DNA of 64,000 nucleotides. It comes from Leishmania mexicana MHOM/GT/2001/U1103. Lineage: Eukaryota; Euglenozoa; Kinetoplastea; Trypanosomatida; Trypanosomatidae. Below the pieces are notes generated by a model. That model was not told where the DNA came from. It saw only the letters and a list, made by a program, of their open reading frames with translations, and did no database searches. A program made the position numbers and the translations under genes. The DNA lies in NCBI RefSeq assembly GCF_000234665.1, contig NC_018326.1, positions 186,001 to 250,000 of the forward strand, read 5' to 3'. Shown here piece by piece: positions 9,127 to 18,538 of this stretch; the stretch's first letter is position 1, and each line of letters opens with the position of its first letter.

Positions 9127-11058
9127 CTAAAGGTACCGCCACTGGGAGCTCCGCATCCATGAACCAGTGTACTGCATCTTGTTGGGCGTGCTAGAGGAGG
9201 ACGTCAGCACACCCGATGGCCGGCGCGAGCCACGAAAGGGGGGCCAGAGAGGCCCACTCGGACAGCTCTGGCGATTCTGCAGGAGGCTATCGGTGCCGCC
9301 GACCCGCGACCCGGCACCTTCGCTAACAGTCGTCTTCATGAGATGCACACGGTATCGCCATGCCACGCTGAAAGGGAGAAGGAGTTCATCATGCTGTGAG
9401 ATGGCGCCGTTCCTTGCATCGCAAGCCTCCATGTGGCGGTCGTCGTGCCGCAACGGGCGCCACACGGCATCCCATTCGACATAGGCTACAGATAACTGCA
9501 CGTCATGAAGGGAGACGGGCGGTGCCTGCGAGAACCACGTGCGCGCCGAGTGCTCAGCTGTGCCATCGGCTCGCGTAGCTTTCTTTCCTGGCTGACGCTT
9601 GACTTCACCGCCGACCTCGCTGGAGCTCCCCATTGGCACCTGTGCCAGGGACCATGCGGCGTGAGAGACGTGCACGATTGGCGACGGATGCATGTGGGGA
9701 GAACGCAGCCGCTGTACCAGATCTGAGGCGGCAAGCACCATCGCAGGAGATGGTAGGGCACCACAAACGTCGCCTCGGCTCCGTGGACGCCCGCCGGAGA
9801 AAGAGCTCGCAGAAGCCAGACTTTCTGACGGCGACGGGGAGGAAGGCCAGCAAGCGCCACCACTAGTGCCACTACCCGCTGCCACGCTACCTCCTGCCTC
9901 CACCACCATCACCGCACACTTGAGACGACGTTGCAGAAGGCACAGCACATAATGCAGAAGCGGGATGGCCTGACCGGACGCGCGCTCGAGTAGCGCTGAC
10001 GTCGACACTGGCCCCATAAATCCGTCCACGATACACAGCGGTACAATGTCCACCTCATGCAGCGTGGAGCTGCGAGCAGGCGTGGGGGCTGGCGCGGCAG
10101 CGGAATCCACGAAAGACAGCGAGGATGTAAGCACCGGCTTGGCCCTCATCTTCGGTTCCCTCGAAACACTGGGCCGGCCGCCGCCGCGCGAACCTGTCGC
10201 ACCACACTCAGTTGAGGATGGCGAGTTTGGCGTGTCTGTTGGAGCCGAAGCGTCTGTCGCACCATCCTCTACGGTAACTGTGGGGAACGTGTAGGCCTGG
10301 CACACGGCGTAGAAATCGTCCATGGAAGTGCAAGGCAGCACCTCTACTCGCCGGACAGCGTCCAGCACCGCTCGCTGACGGGCACGGAGGTGGGCTTCTG
10401 AGCTGAGCAACTGCGACCGCGGTTTGGACGACGCTGTGCGAGCAGAAGCCGATGACGAGGTAGTGCACCCTGCAGAGCCCACCTGTGTGACGTTCTGGGC
10501 ATGGCGAAGTGTTGCGGGGTCGGCTTGTAGCGCACGTAGTGCCTCTTGCCGCAGTTGCTGCAACGCCATCCATTGCCTCTCGACGGTCACCGCAAATCTT
10601 GCCAGCGAGAAGGCTTGACTCGTCGGGGCGGTGAGGAACAGCACACGACCACCGCGCAGCGCGTGTGCGGCGGCGACCTCATAGGCTAAGCGCTGCTCAG
10701 CCACTGGTGACTCAAACGAAGAGATGAGCGCTCCCTCGCCAGTCGCCGATGCACGCGTCGGTGACGGCGCGGCGGCACCGGCAGCGGTAACCAAGCAGAC
10801 AGAATTCATACCCAGTTCAGCGCACGCGTCGCCTGTGGTGCCCTTGCCGGCGGCAGCGGTAACATCGAGAGCTGTTGCCGGCGAAACGGAAGGTTCACCT
10901 TTATCGGTGTCAAAATCGAAACTGCGGGCGACGGGCTGTAGCGTGAAGACGTGCGGAGGCAACAGCTGTACCGGGATCGCATGGAGTCTCTGGACGACCG
11001 ACCTGGCACTCTCTCGGTGGCGGTAGCGAGGGAGAGCTGCGGTGGTAGTTGTGGGCAT
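9127..11058 (-). CDS. Divergent RAD51-paralogue-like protein lacking Walker A (function inferred)
   Basis: This 643-residue protein has no motif that identifies it outright. Its order of conserved-looking segments resembles RecA/RAD51 paralogues, especially XRCC2. A strand with flanking helix, RGGRVLFLTAPTSQAFSLAR (about 133-155), matches the strand after the P-loop helix. VEVLPCTSMDDFYAV follows. VPLCIVDGFMGP (about 339) resembles a Walker B strand, followed by a long helix and a strand LKCAVMVVEA. Near the C-terminus LPFSVAWRYRVHLMK (about 563-577) resembles the RAD51-family strand pair 'W..RL.L'. The Walker A site appears replaced by FESPVAEQR, so ATP binding is unlikely. Ser/Ala/Thr-rich insertions separate the blocks. 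If correct it would be a homologous-recombination accessory factor; otherwise it is a hypothetical protein. The ATG is clear. Confidence 0.6.
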   Translation of the reverse strand: MPTTTTAALPRYRHRESARSVVQRLHAIPVQLLPPHVFTLQPVARSFDFDTDKGEPSVSPATALDVTAAAGKGTTGDACAELGMNSVCLVTAAGAAAPSPTRASATGEGALISSFESPVAEQRLAYEVAAAHALRGGRVLFLTAPTSQAFSLARFAVTVERQWMALQQLRQEALRALQADPATLRHAQNVTQVGSAGCTTSSSASARTASSKPRSQLLSSEAHLRARQRAVLDAVRRVEVLPCTSMDDFYAVCQAYTFPTVTVEDGATDASAPTDTPNSPSSTECGATGSRGGGRPSVSREPKMRAKPVLTSSLSFVDSAAAPAPTPARSSTLHEVDIVPLCIVDGFMGPVSTSALLERASGQAIPLLHYVLCLLQRRLKCAVMVVEAGGSVAAGSGTSGGACWPSSPSPSESLASASSFSGGRPRSRGDVCGALPSPAMVLAASDLVQRLRSPHMHPSPIVHVSHAAWSLAQVPMGSSSEVGGEVKRQPGKKATRADGTAEHSARTWFSQAPPVSLHDVQLSVAYVEWDAVWRPLRHDDRHMEACDARNGAISQHDELLLPFSVAWRYRVHLMKTTVSEGAGSRVGGTDSLLQNRQSCPSGPLWPPFRGSRRPSGVLTSSSSTPNKMQYTGSWMRSSQWRYL

Positions 11059-12007
11059 CTGACAGAGCTACAAAGTCCCGTGCGCACGGTTTGCACAACT
11101 TGAGCTTGAGCAGGTTTTTGTGCACGTATTTCTTTAATACGGCTCTGATGCAGAGCATGGGTAGAGTAGCGTAAATCCTCCTCTCCCCCGAGTTAGCGTG
11201 TGTGTGTGTGTGTGTGTGTAAGAGATAGCCAGCGAGACGTCAGCGGTAGTCATGGCATTAGCGCTTTCGTGTGCTGGCCCTCTGTCATCGTTGTTGCTTC
11301 TTCTGTAGGGGGCGGACCCTCTTTGTGAGCTGAGGAGAAATGAACGAGCGTGTCCTCCGACGAATGGCACGCACACGCACGCCGACTCCACCTGCGGCAG
11401 TCTCACATCAAAGAACGAAAGGAAGGCAAACGCGCGCCCAGAAGGTTCAGAAGAGTCGCATGCGGGATGGGCACAACAAACAACGTGTCCCCGCGTGTGC
11501 GCGAGTGCCGCGCGCCTCAGCAAAGGGACCGCCTGCTGCTCACAGCACAACCGTGCGCCCGAGCGGGCAGCTAACCAGAGAGATCGAGACAAAATAGAAG
11601 CAAGGCCAGTTACGAGGCGCAGCGACAGCCTCAGTCGCCTCGCTTACCTCCCCGGTGCAGTCCGTACACTCCGACACGCCTAAGCTCACATGCACGTGCA
11701 TGAGCCCTGAGACTCACTCCTTTGGGTGTGTGTGGGTGTGTGTGTTCCTTGACAAGTTGTCCAGTGAAACGAGCGAAGAAGGTCAGTGCTCGGCCGCCAC
11801 CCACCACCACCCCCTTCTCTCTCCCCATCTCTCTTCCCCGGCATGACAAGCGGAGAGAGATGGTGCACAAGAAGGCGGGGGGGCGCGCGCTACACCGCGC
11901 ACACGCCCACGCAGAGAAATACACAGCCACACAGCAGTTGAGGTTCATGTTAACGAAAAAGCAGAAGTGCCGTGGATGTGCCGCACCTCGCACTCCTCGG
12001 CCTGTTT
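11059..12007. other. Spacer between the TBC and RAD51-like genes
   Basis: No gene is seen. There is a TG repeat at about 11199-11219, another short one near 11725-11745, and a pyrimidine-rich run on the plus strand near 11805-11840. It should contain the 3' UTR of the TBC gene and the 5' UTR of the RAD51-like gene. Confidence 0.65.
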
Positions 12008-15000
12008 TCAAAGAGGTCCGTCCGTCTTGAGAAACAGTGCGACCATGTCCTCGACGCTTGGGAAGTAGTCGGGCTCATCGTCGTCATCGTCGACCTTCCC
12101 AGCTGGCACGGCCGCTGCGGCTGCCGCTTCCTTGCTGTGTGGACCAGCATACCAGCCAGGGAGGGGCTCACCAACGCCGCCGGCTGCCGCACCGCGTCTT
12201 GCCTTTGCGGCGGCCTCCGCGGCCTGCAGACGCAGACGACGGCGCAGCTCGCGTGCCTCGGCGACGCAGACGTTCTCGTAGAACGCCCGCGCGCACACGA
12301 GAATCTGGTCAAGGCTTATCTCCCTGCTCAGCCCGTTCGCAAACTGTAGGAGCGTCTCGTACGTTTGTATATGAGTTATAATCTGTGCGGCGAGCGCGCC
12401 GAGCAACGCCACCGTGACGACCACTTCGTACGACGTGGTGTATGGGCAAGCGAAGAGCACATCCCAGAAGCGCATCGTGTCCTCGATGCTCGGCAGATCG
12501 CGCTTGAAGCAGACCAGTATCCAGCGGAAGCAGAAGAACATGTCATCGGCCATGCAATTCGTCTTGAGATGCGTGTACAAGCCCGGATGGAAGTGTCGCG
12601 TCAGCACCTGTGCCTGGTACAGCTTCCGCTGCAGCCCCTTCACAGACTCGTACGGCGCGCCCGCCGTGCGCCCCTCAATGACAAAGTTCGCCGACATGTG
12701 CTCAGTCAGTATCTTGCGGAAGCACATGAACATGGAAGCCTCAGACGCCGGCGACAGATGTGGTGCTGGGGACAGCGAGGGCAACGCGGCAAGCAACACC
12801 ACCGCGGCCACATCGCTCATGCCTTGGCTGTAGCCAAGATCCATGTCCAGCATCACATGAGCCAGCAAGAGCTCCTGCAGCACGCGGAGCATCTCGGAGT
12901 CATCCTCGCGAAAGGCCGGGTGCGTCCGGTCGGTCCTCTGTACATCTTTCACGATGGATTGCTTGGCGTACCGGTACGTGGCGAAGTGCGCCTCCTGCTC
13001 AGGCAGAAAGGATTTCCACTGTGAGGTGAGGCGCGTGTAGAGCGCCTCGTCGTTTCGGAGCACCTCGGCTCGCTCGGCCTCCGTCGAGCCTACCGCGTAG
13101 GCTCCGAGCAGGTAGCACCAGACCTCGAAGCGGACGCTGCTGTCCCCCAGTCCTCCCCGCTCGTACACAGCTTGACGGAAGACACGCCAGCGGTCCGCGT
13201 TCAGCCTCCGTTTCTGAGGCGGCAAGGCTGCCGAGGTCGCACTGTGCGTGGCGTGGCTCTCCAGTACGTCCTCGTGCTGGTGCGAATGGCGCTGCGTCCC
13301 CGGAGAGACGTCGAAGGCGCGCACCCAGTCCGCCGCGGTGACCGGCGACGGTGCGCGGCTTCCGCCGCCGTCCAGTGGGAGCACCGGCCGGGGAGGAGAG
13401 TAGCATGCGCCAAGCCGTATCGCCGTCATCTCGTCCGTGAGATCCTCAAAAGAGGAGGCGCTGGAAAAGTCCTGCATTTCCTCCGCCGAGTTCGTCGTCA
13501 ATGCCCATGCGCGTGTGTCGCTGCTGACTCTTCTGTCTCCACTGCCACGACGATCATCCGTGTGGCCTGCCTCCTGCTCGAACCTCGTCAACGCGGATGC
13601 CCAGTGCGGCGCCATCGCGTCCATGGCTTCGTAGCGCAAGTTGGAAGTGTACTGCGAGACCAGGCCACCCACGCCGCGGGCGCCACTACGGAAGAGCGTA
13701 CGGGTGGAGAGCCGCTTGCGCCAGCCGTGGACCCCGCCTTCTGGCGGCTGCGTTCGCGGGGCGCCAGCGCCGCTCGTGCTTCTCCTTGCTGGTGATAGCG
13801 GAAGCCCCAGATGCACGCTGCCGAATCGGTGCACCCCGTGTGACGTCGGCAGCTCGGATAGATTCGCGGCACCTCGGATTCGTGACGGCGACGAGGAGCT
13901 GATTCCGTCGGCACCTGCAGCTCCACTCGCGCCATCCAGAAGGAGCAGAGACGAGTTATTGCGGCCGCCACGGCACGCATAGACGAGCCCAGGCGAGTGC
14001 TGCCGCAGTGCTGCCATGCACCGCGTGATGCCGCCTTTGTGGAACACAAAGGAAAAAGACATTGTCGGTGCAGAGCAGCGCGATGAGAGGGCGACAGCAC
14101 CACTGCCCATCCCCGACGGTGACGCGAGCGCGCACCCTCGTGAGTCGCTGCCAATACGCACAAAAGCATCCGACGGGCATTTCGCTGCATAGGCAGCCGC
14201 GCCCGACTCTAGTTGCAGCGTCAGCATCTGCACGCGACGATCTCGTGGCGTCAACATGTCGGTGTCGTTGCTCTCCGCCTCACGGATATCGCGTACAGCG
14301 AAGCAGAGGCACCGTGGCAGCTTTGTGCTGCTGCCGGCAATGCCTTCGGTGTTTTCTGCCGGGGTGCCTGCGGCAGCGGCGGTCGAAGTCAAGCCCTGTG
14401 GATCGCGGTGGTGCGATGGCGTGGCAAGTGGTGCCGCAGCTGGCGTGTTGGGTACGTCCCCCGCGTGCCCCATGTCCGTGCTGTCGACCGCCCCTGTACC
14501 AGCAGCATCACCTGCAACCCACAGGAGAACGGTGACGGTATCTTTCTGCTTCTCTACAGAAGCTTCGGCAGCGGCTGCGCCCAGTGGTTGACTCTGCGGC
14601 GACTGCGGCGGAGTCGAGCTCGCGTCCGCCCCTCTGCATCCCACCGGTGTCACATTCAATGTGCTCCTCAAGTCCTCTCCGGAAGTCTGCAGCGCCTGCG
14701 GAGATGCGGGCAACTCCATGGCGCACTGCCGTGTTGGTGAAGACAGCTGTGGTAGCTGAATGCCCTCCACTGCAGTCACCGAGCCTGCACCTAGATCTGA
14801 GATGGGCACGTTCCTGTCATGGTCGCTGAGCCTTTCCGGCTCCTCGTGCATCTCCTCTGCATGCCCCGTGTGGTCAAGGGTGTTGGTGGCAGTGACCATA
14901 GCGGTCGCTGGCGACGCCTGCACTGAACTCTCTCTGGCTGTGTGGTCCCCGGCGTCCGCAAAGCTAGGATTTCGTGAGGCGCAGAAAGCTGAAGCTTCGT

Positions 15001-15394
15001 TGGCGAAGGCGAGCTGCTGATGCGACGGCGCCGACGTGGCAGTAACGGCACAAATCGAGCCCCACGTGTCCGCCGGCAGCTCGCACACATACATAGTGCC
15101 GTGCTCTTGGGTTGGAGCCGACGCCTGCGGCTGAGACGGTGACCAGGGGAGCTGCAAGAGCTGCGGGGATGGCGTGCGCACAACCGCTGTAGCTGTCGGG
15201 ATCACGCGGGTGATGCCGCCGCCACCAGCGCTGTCATTGCCTGCTTCCGGAACAATGACAGAGCCGCGAAATACACGCCTTGACGAGGGAGCCGCTCCGC
15301 TCGCTGTCTCGGCCAACGAGATCTGCTCAAAGACCTCGTAGCAGCGATGCTGCTGGCTGAGAAACTTCAATAAGCCCTCAGCGGAGAGCAACAT
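12008..15394 (-). CDS. TBC-domain Rab GTPase-activating protein, Gyp7/TBC1D15-like
   Basis: This 1128-residue protein has a complete TBC domain at about 730-1045. TBC proteins accelerate GTP hydrolysis by Rab GTPases. Both catalytic fingers are present: the arginine finger in IVKDVQRTDR (about 818) and the glutamine finger in LGYSQGMSD (about 857). The segment MADDMFFCFRWILVCFKRDL is also typical. Upstream, MSFSFVFHKGGITRCMAALR (about 450) resembles the PH-like region that precedes the TBC domain in Gyp7/TBC1D15/TBC1D17. Long Ser/Thr/Pro-rich stretches (about 140-430 and 470-700) look disordered. The C-terminus has an acidic DDDDDEPDYFPS patch. The start MLLSAEGLLKFL was chosen because a polypyrimidine tract and AG lie about 120 bases upstream (15515-15571) and the frame above is spacer-like. 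Confidence 0.92.
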   Translation of the reverse strand: MLLSAEGLLKFLSQQHRCYEVFEQISLAETASGAAPSSRRVFRGSVIVPEAGNDSAGGGGITRVIPTATAVVRTPSPQLLQLPWSPSQPQASAPTQEHGTMYVCELPADTWGSICAVTATSAPSHQQLAFANEASAFCASRNPSFADAGDHTARESSVQASPATAMVTATNTLDHTGHAEEMHEEPERLSDHDRNVPISDLGAGSVTAVEGIQLPQLSSPTRQCAMELPASPQALQTSGEDLRSTLNVTPVGCRGADASSTPPQSPQSQPLGAAAAEASVEKQKDTVTVLLWVAGDAAGTGAVDSTDMGHAGDVPNTPAAAPLATPSHHRDPQGLTSTAAAAGTPAENTEGIAGSSTKLPRCLCFAVRDIREAESNDTDMLTPRDRRVQMLTLQLESGAAAYAAKCPSDAFVRIGSDSRGCALASPSGMGSGAVALSSRCSAPTMSFSFVFHKGGITRCMAALRQHSPGLVYACRGGRNNSSLLLLDGASGAAGADGISSSSPSRIRGAANLSELPTSHGVHRFGSVHLGLPLSPARRSTSGAGAPRTQPPEGGVHGWRKRLSTRTLFRSGARGVGGLVSQYTSNLRYEAMDAMAPHWASALTRFEQEAGHTDDRRGSGDRRVSSDTRAWALTTNSAEEMQDFSSASSFEDLTDEMTAIRLGACYSPPRPVLPLDGGGSRAPSPVTAADWVRAFDVSPGTQRHSHQHEDVLESHATHSATSAALPPQKRRLNADRWRVFRQAVYERGGLGDSSVRFEVWCYLLGAYAVGSTEAERAEVLRNDEALYTRLTSQWKSFLPEQEAHFATYRYAKQSIVKDVQRTDRTHPAFREDDSEMLRVLQELLLAHVMLDMDLGYSQGMSDVAAVVLLAALPSLSPAPHLSPASEASMFMCFRKILTEHMSANFVIEGRTAGAPYESVKGLQRKLYQAQVLTRHFHPGLYTHLKTNCMADDMFFCFRWILVCFKRDLPSIEDTMRFWDVLFACPYTTSYEVVVTVALLGALAAQIITHIQTYETLLQFANGLSREISLDQILVCARAFYENVCVAEARELRRRLRLQAAEAAAKARRGAAAGGVGEPLPGWYAGPHSKEAAAAAAVPAGKVDDDDDEPDYFPSVEDMVALFLKTDGPL

Positions 15395-16669
15395 GGCTGA
15401 ATAATGCAAAAAAAAACGCGGAAAAGCAACAGATGAGGATGCTGTCGTATGCGCGCGATGCCACGCCGATGTTGTATGAAGGATACAAGGGGCGTGTGCA
15501 ACGTACCCAGGTCTCTTGGAAGCGGTGACGAGGAAAGGGAAGGGAGGAGGAGGAGAGGGGTGGGGGGGGGGCGCACGACAAACCCTCACGTGAGAAACGA
15601 CCCCAAAACACGAGAAGGCAGACGTCGACGGAGAGCGCGAGTGAGACGCACGGCAGTGCGGGGCGCGCGAGACGATACGAAAACAGAGGAGAGCCGCACG
15701 TGCTGGGAAATAATAGAGCAGAAACTGCGATCTAAAGAAAGGGTGCCTATATGTTGAAGAAGCAGAGAGACGTACAACACCATGTGGCGGGATGGGCCAC
15801 GCGCGAGGCAGCCGGCACGTGAAGCAGCCGTGCGTGTATGTGTGTGAACGTATGGGTTTGGGTCGGTGGTCGTGAGGCAGTTCAGTGACGTGTATAGTGT
15901 CACCACAGCAACAGCGAGACAGCGTCTCAGGCCTACAGGAGAGGAGAGGAGACTGTCGTGTATATGTTCGCACGAGTGCACGTGTCGGGTGCGCCTTGAT
16001 CACTTCACCTTCTTTCGTTTTGCGTGTTGCGCCACCAACACATGGTCCTCTTTGTCCCTCGCTGCGCGTGCGAGACCAGAGAAGGGTCTTCGAATGTGGA
16101 GTACGAGATCGAAACCGGTTGTGGTTCGGAGGTGTGAACCTTGTGTGAGTTGATATGGGTGGGCTCCGCGAGCGACGCGCGCTGCTTAGCGGAGGGATGC
16201 CCGAGACAGACAGACATATGGAAGAGAGAAGGCCGAGGTGGACGGAGAGCGGCGTGACCACGAGAGAGATGAAAGAGGAGGATCACAGAGAGAAGCACAG
16301 ATGGGCAGCCACGCACACGCAGCACCTACGCGTCGGAGCGGCGTCCTCGGGTGCGGCGACGACCCCGGTACGAAAGGATTACGGCCGCTCTCACAGTGGA
16401 GAGACAACAAAGGCGTCGTCAACGGCCACAGCGCCGCCCCCCCCCCGCGTTTGGTTGTGGCCTCACCGCGGCTGTCCTTCGTTCACCCCACCCGCGAAAG
16501 ACGCCCAGGACGGACACGCACAGAAAATGAGCCGTAGTTGCTCACCTATTTTTTGTTTCTTTTGGCCTCCCTCCCCACCCCCGCCATCGTACTGCACACA
16601 TGCAGGGAAAAGGATAACTGCGGCCCATACGTGCAGCCTGGCCCCCCCGCCGCACACACGCGGGCACGC
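15395..16669. other. Spacer between the Par42 and TBC genes
   Basis: No gene is seen. A polypurine/poly-G block at 15527-15571 provides a likely trans-splicing signal for the TBC gene. The remainder holds mixed sequence and short GA- and CA-rich runs. Confidence 0.65.
15515..15571 (-). promoter_or_regulatory. Candidate polypyrimidine tract and spliced-leader acceptor for the TBC gene
   Basis: On the minus strand an almost pure pyrimidine run of over 35 bases is followed by ccgcttccaag, with the AG at 15516-15515. This would give a 5' UTR of about 120 bases before the ATG at 15394. The tract and AG are seen; their use is inferred. Confidence 0.5.
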
Positions 16670-17986
16670 TCAGTCGCAGCGATACAAAAGGTGGACACCG
16701 AGCTGCGTCTCCACTGGGGCACTCACCTCGCCGCGGCGCAGCCTAAACGCCGCCTCGTCGATCTCGTCCGCGAAGGTGCCCTTCTCGACCACTCCTAGAT
16801 CGCCGCGCTTCTTCTTCGCTGACACCTCACAGTACTCGTCGACAGCGGCAACGAACTCCTCGGGAGTCCACGGCGAGAAGCCAAGCGCCGCAGCGACTGG
16901 CACTCGCCGCTGATGGTCGGCCAGAATGTAACGCGCCATATCGAGCGCGTCGGCGCGAGAGCGGGTGATGATCTCGCCCTTATTGCGGCCGCGCGAGACA
17001 GGGTTCTCCACATCCTTGTGCTTGATGACGAGCTGGAAGAGATGAATGGGGGCGTACTCCGCCAATGCAGAAGCGGCCACAGCTGCTGGCGAGCCGCCGG
17101 TTGCATCCGCAGTAGTCTGCATGACAGCCGTCGCCGCAGGCTCCGCCATCCATCCAGCAGCGCTGGTGACAGCGTCGTGGGCACTGGAAGTGGCAGTCTC
17201 TGCAGTCGCCGAGGATGCTCTTGGCTCGCTCGCCACCTGTCCTTCGGGTGGCGCGCACACAGGGGCAGCGGCGCTGGTGGCCGAGGCAGCCACGGCGCTT
17301 GGGACTGTCGCCGGGCAGGTGGCAGTGCCGGCGACAGCAGCAGAGAGCGACACCTTGTCTGCTTCACAGACTCTGCTGTCCGTCGACGCCAACCCCAACC
17401 CATGCCGCTGCGCCGCCGTATCTTCGGCGCCGTCCTCGCGAAGGCGCTTCAGCTGCGGCGGCGCCCCCGCGCGGAGCTCGTAGGTGCGCGTGCTGTAGCC
17501 AAACTGCAGTACCGACCCGACCGCAATAGGGATGGGCTTGCGCGGCTCCACACGCCTCCCTTCGAGTCGCACCCCGTTGGTGGAGCCCAGGTCAAGCAGC
17601 ACGAAGCAGACGTGCTCCTTGTTGAAGATAAGCGCGGCGTGCACGAAGCTGATGGAGGGGTGCTCCAGCACGTAGTCGCACACCGGGTTCTTGCCAAAGA
17701 GGTAGTACGGAAACCTCTGCAGGCCAAGGGCGGGATACGGCACCTTGCCTCGCACACAGTGAAGATGAAAAGGCCGCGACGGCAGACCCGCCCATGCAGG
17801 GCAGCGGAAAATCGAGGCTTGCTTGTTCAGCTTGACGGGGTCTGTCGCGGCAATGATATGTGGCGGCAGCGACTGGGCGGCCTCGCGCAGCGGGATCGCG
17901 ACAGTCGGGGAGGCCTGCTCGGCATCGGCAGAGACGGTCTCCGCCGCCCGCGCAAGCTTCTCCACGTGCGCTTGGAAGCTGCTCAT
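16670..17986 (-). CDS. PAR42: Parvulin Par42: FHA domain plus parvulin-type peptidyl-prolyl isomerase
   Basis: This 438-residue fusion protein has an N-terminal FHA domain (about 86-165) with LFGKN, HPSISFVHAAL and DLGSTNGVRL, the residues that bind phosphothreonine. After a roughly 150-residue Ala/Thr/Ser linker comes a parvulin domain (about 325-438). It shows HLFQLVIKHKD, ITRSRADALDMA, a Cys in YCEVSAKKKRGDLG aligned with the Pin1 catalytic Cys, and GEVSAPVETQLGVHLLYR. Parvulins catalyse cis-trans isomerisation of prolyl bonds. This layout matches trypanosomatid Par42/Par45, described as nuclear. The frame opens six codons earlier with GTG; the true ATG gives MSSFQAHVEK, about 37 bases after a strong splice acceptor at 18024-18025. 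Confidence 0.95.
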   Translation of the reverse strand: MSSFQAHVEKLARAAETVSADAEQASPTVAIPLREAAQSLPPHIIAATDPVKLNKQASIFRCPAWAGLPSRPFHLHCVRGKVPYPALGLQRFPYYLFGKNPVCDYVLEHPSISFVHAALIFNKEHVCFVLLDLGSTNGVRLEGRRVEPRKPIPIAVGSVLQFGYSTRTYELRAGAPPQLKRLREDGAEDTAAQRHGLGLASTDSRVCEADKVSLSAAVAGTATCPATVPSAVAASATSAAAPVCAPPEGQVASEPRASSATAETATSSAHDAVTSAAGWMAEPAATAVMQTTADATGGSPAAVAASALAEYAPIHLFQLVIKHKDVENPVSRGRNKGEIITRSRADALDMARYILADHQRRVPVAAALGFSPWTPEEFVAAVDEYCEVSAKKKRGDLGVVEKGTFADEIDEAAFRLRRGEVSAPVETQLGVHLLYRCD

Positions 17987-18538
17987 GGTCAACTCAAGCG
18001 CCACACGTACAGACGACGCACACCTACAAGAGAAAACAGGGGAAGAGAGAGACGAAGTTCAATCAAGCGCGCACGCACCGGTATGGATATTGCTTAAGGG
18101 TGCTGCGCGCAGTGCACGAGTCCCGTCGAATCATTGCCCCTCCTCCTCCTCCTCCCTCACCGCCTGTCATCATCACCACAGCCGCCATAACAACAAAAGA
18201 CAGCACGGCAGGCTGGCGAACGAGAGAGGAGGAAGAAATGTGAGCCCAACCTTCGTGCAGGCCCTGCACAGCTCGAGGGGACGCTGCGCTGTACGGTGTT
18301 GCACCAAAGCATGCGTCCGTTGGCGGACCTGCGCATACGGAGATCAACAAGAGTGGTGACGCTGATGCAAGGTTGCTGTTTCTGTTTGCAGACCGGAAGA
18401 AGGGGTGAAGAGAGAGGGAGCGGCCCTCTGACTTGGGAAAGAAGAAGCGTCTGCGGAATCGGCCGCGCGAGTCTGTGGCGCACAGCGAAGACGCGCACGT
18501 GCACAGGTCATGACGGTGGCCTCCGCCAACACACAACG
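17987..18538. other. Spacer between the PPR-like and Par42 genes
   Basis: This 552-base spacer contains the Par42 splice acceptor (18024-18055, annotated separately) and a CTC-rich run on the plus strand near 18138-18160. No gene is seen. Confidence 0.7.
18024..18055 (-). promoter_or_regulatory. Candidate spliced-leader acceptor for Par42
   Basis: The minus strand reads a pyrimidine-rich run ending ctgttttctcttgtag, with the AG at 18025-18024. This is a textbook polypyrimidine tract plus AG with no intervening AG, about 37 bases before the Par42 ATG. Use is inferred. Confidence 0.6.

Noticed and set aside
15395..16261. 289-codon N-terminal extension of the TBC protein
   Set aside because: The extension is His/Ser/Arg/Pro spacer sequence, and a polypyrimidine tract with AG sits between it and the ATG at 15394.
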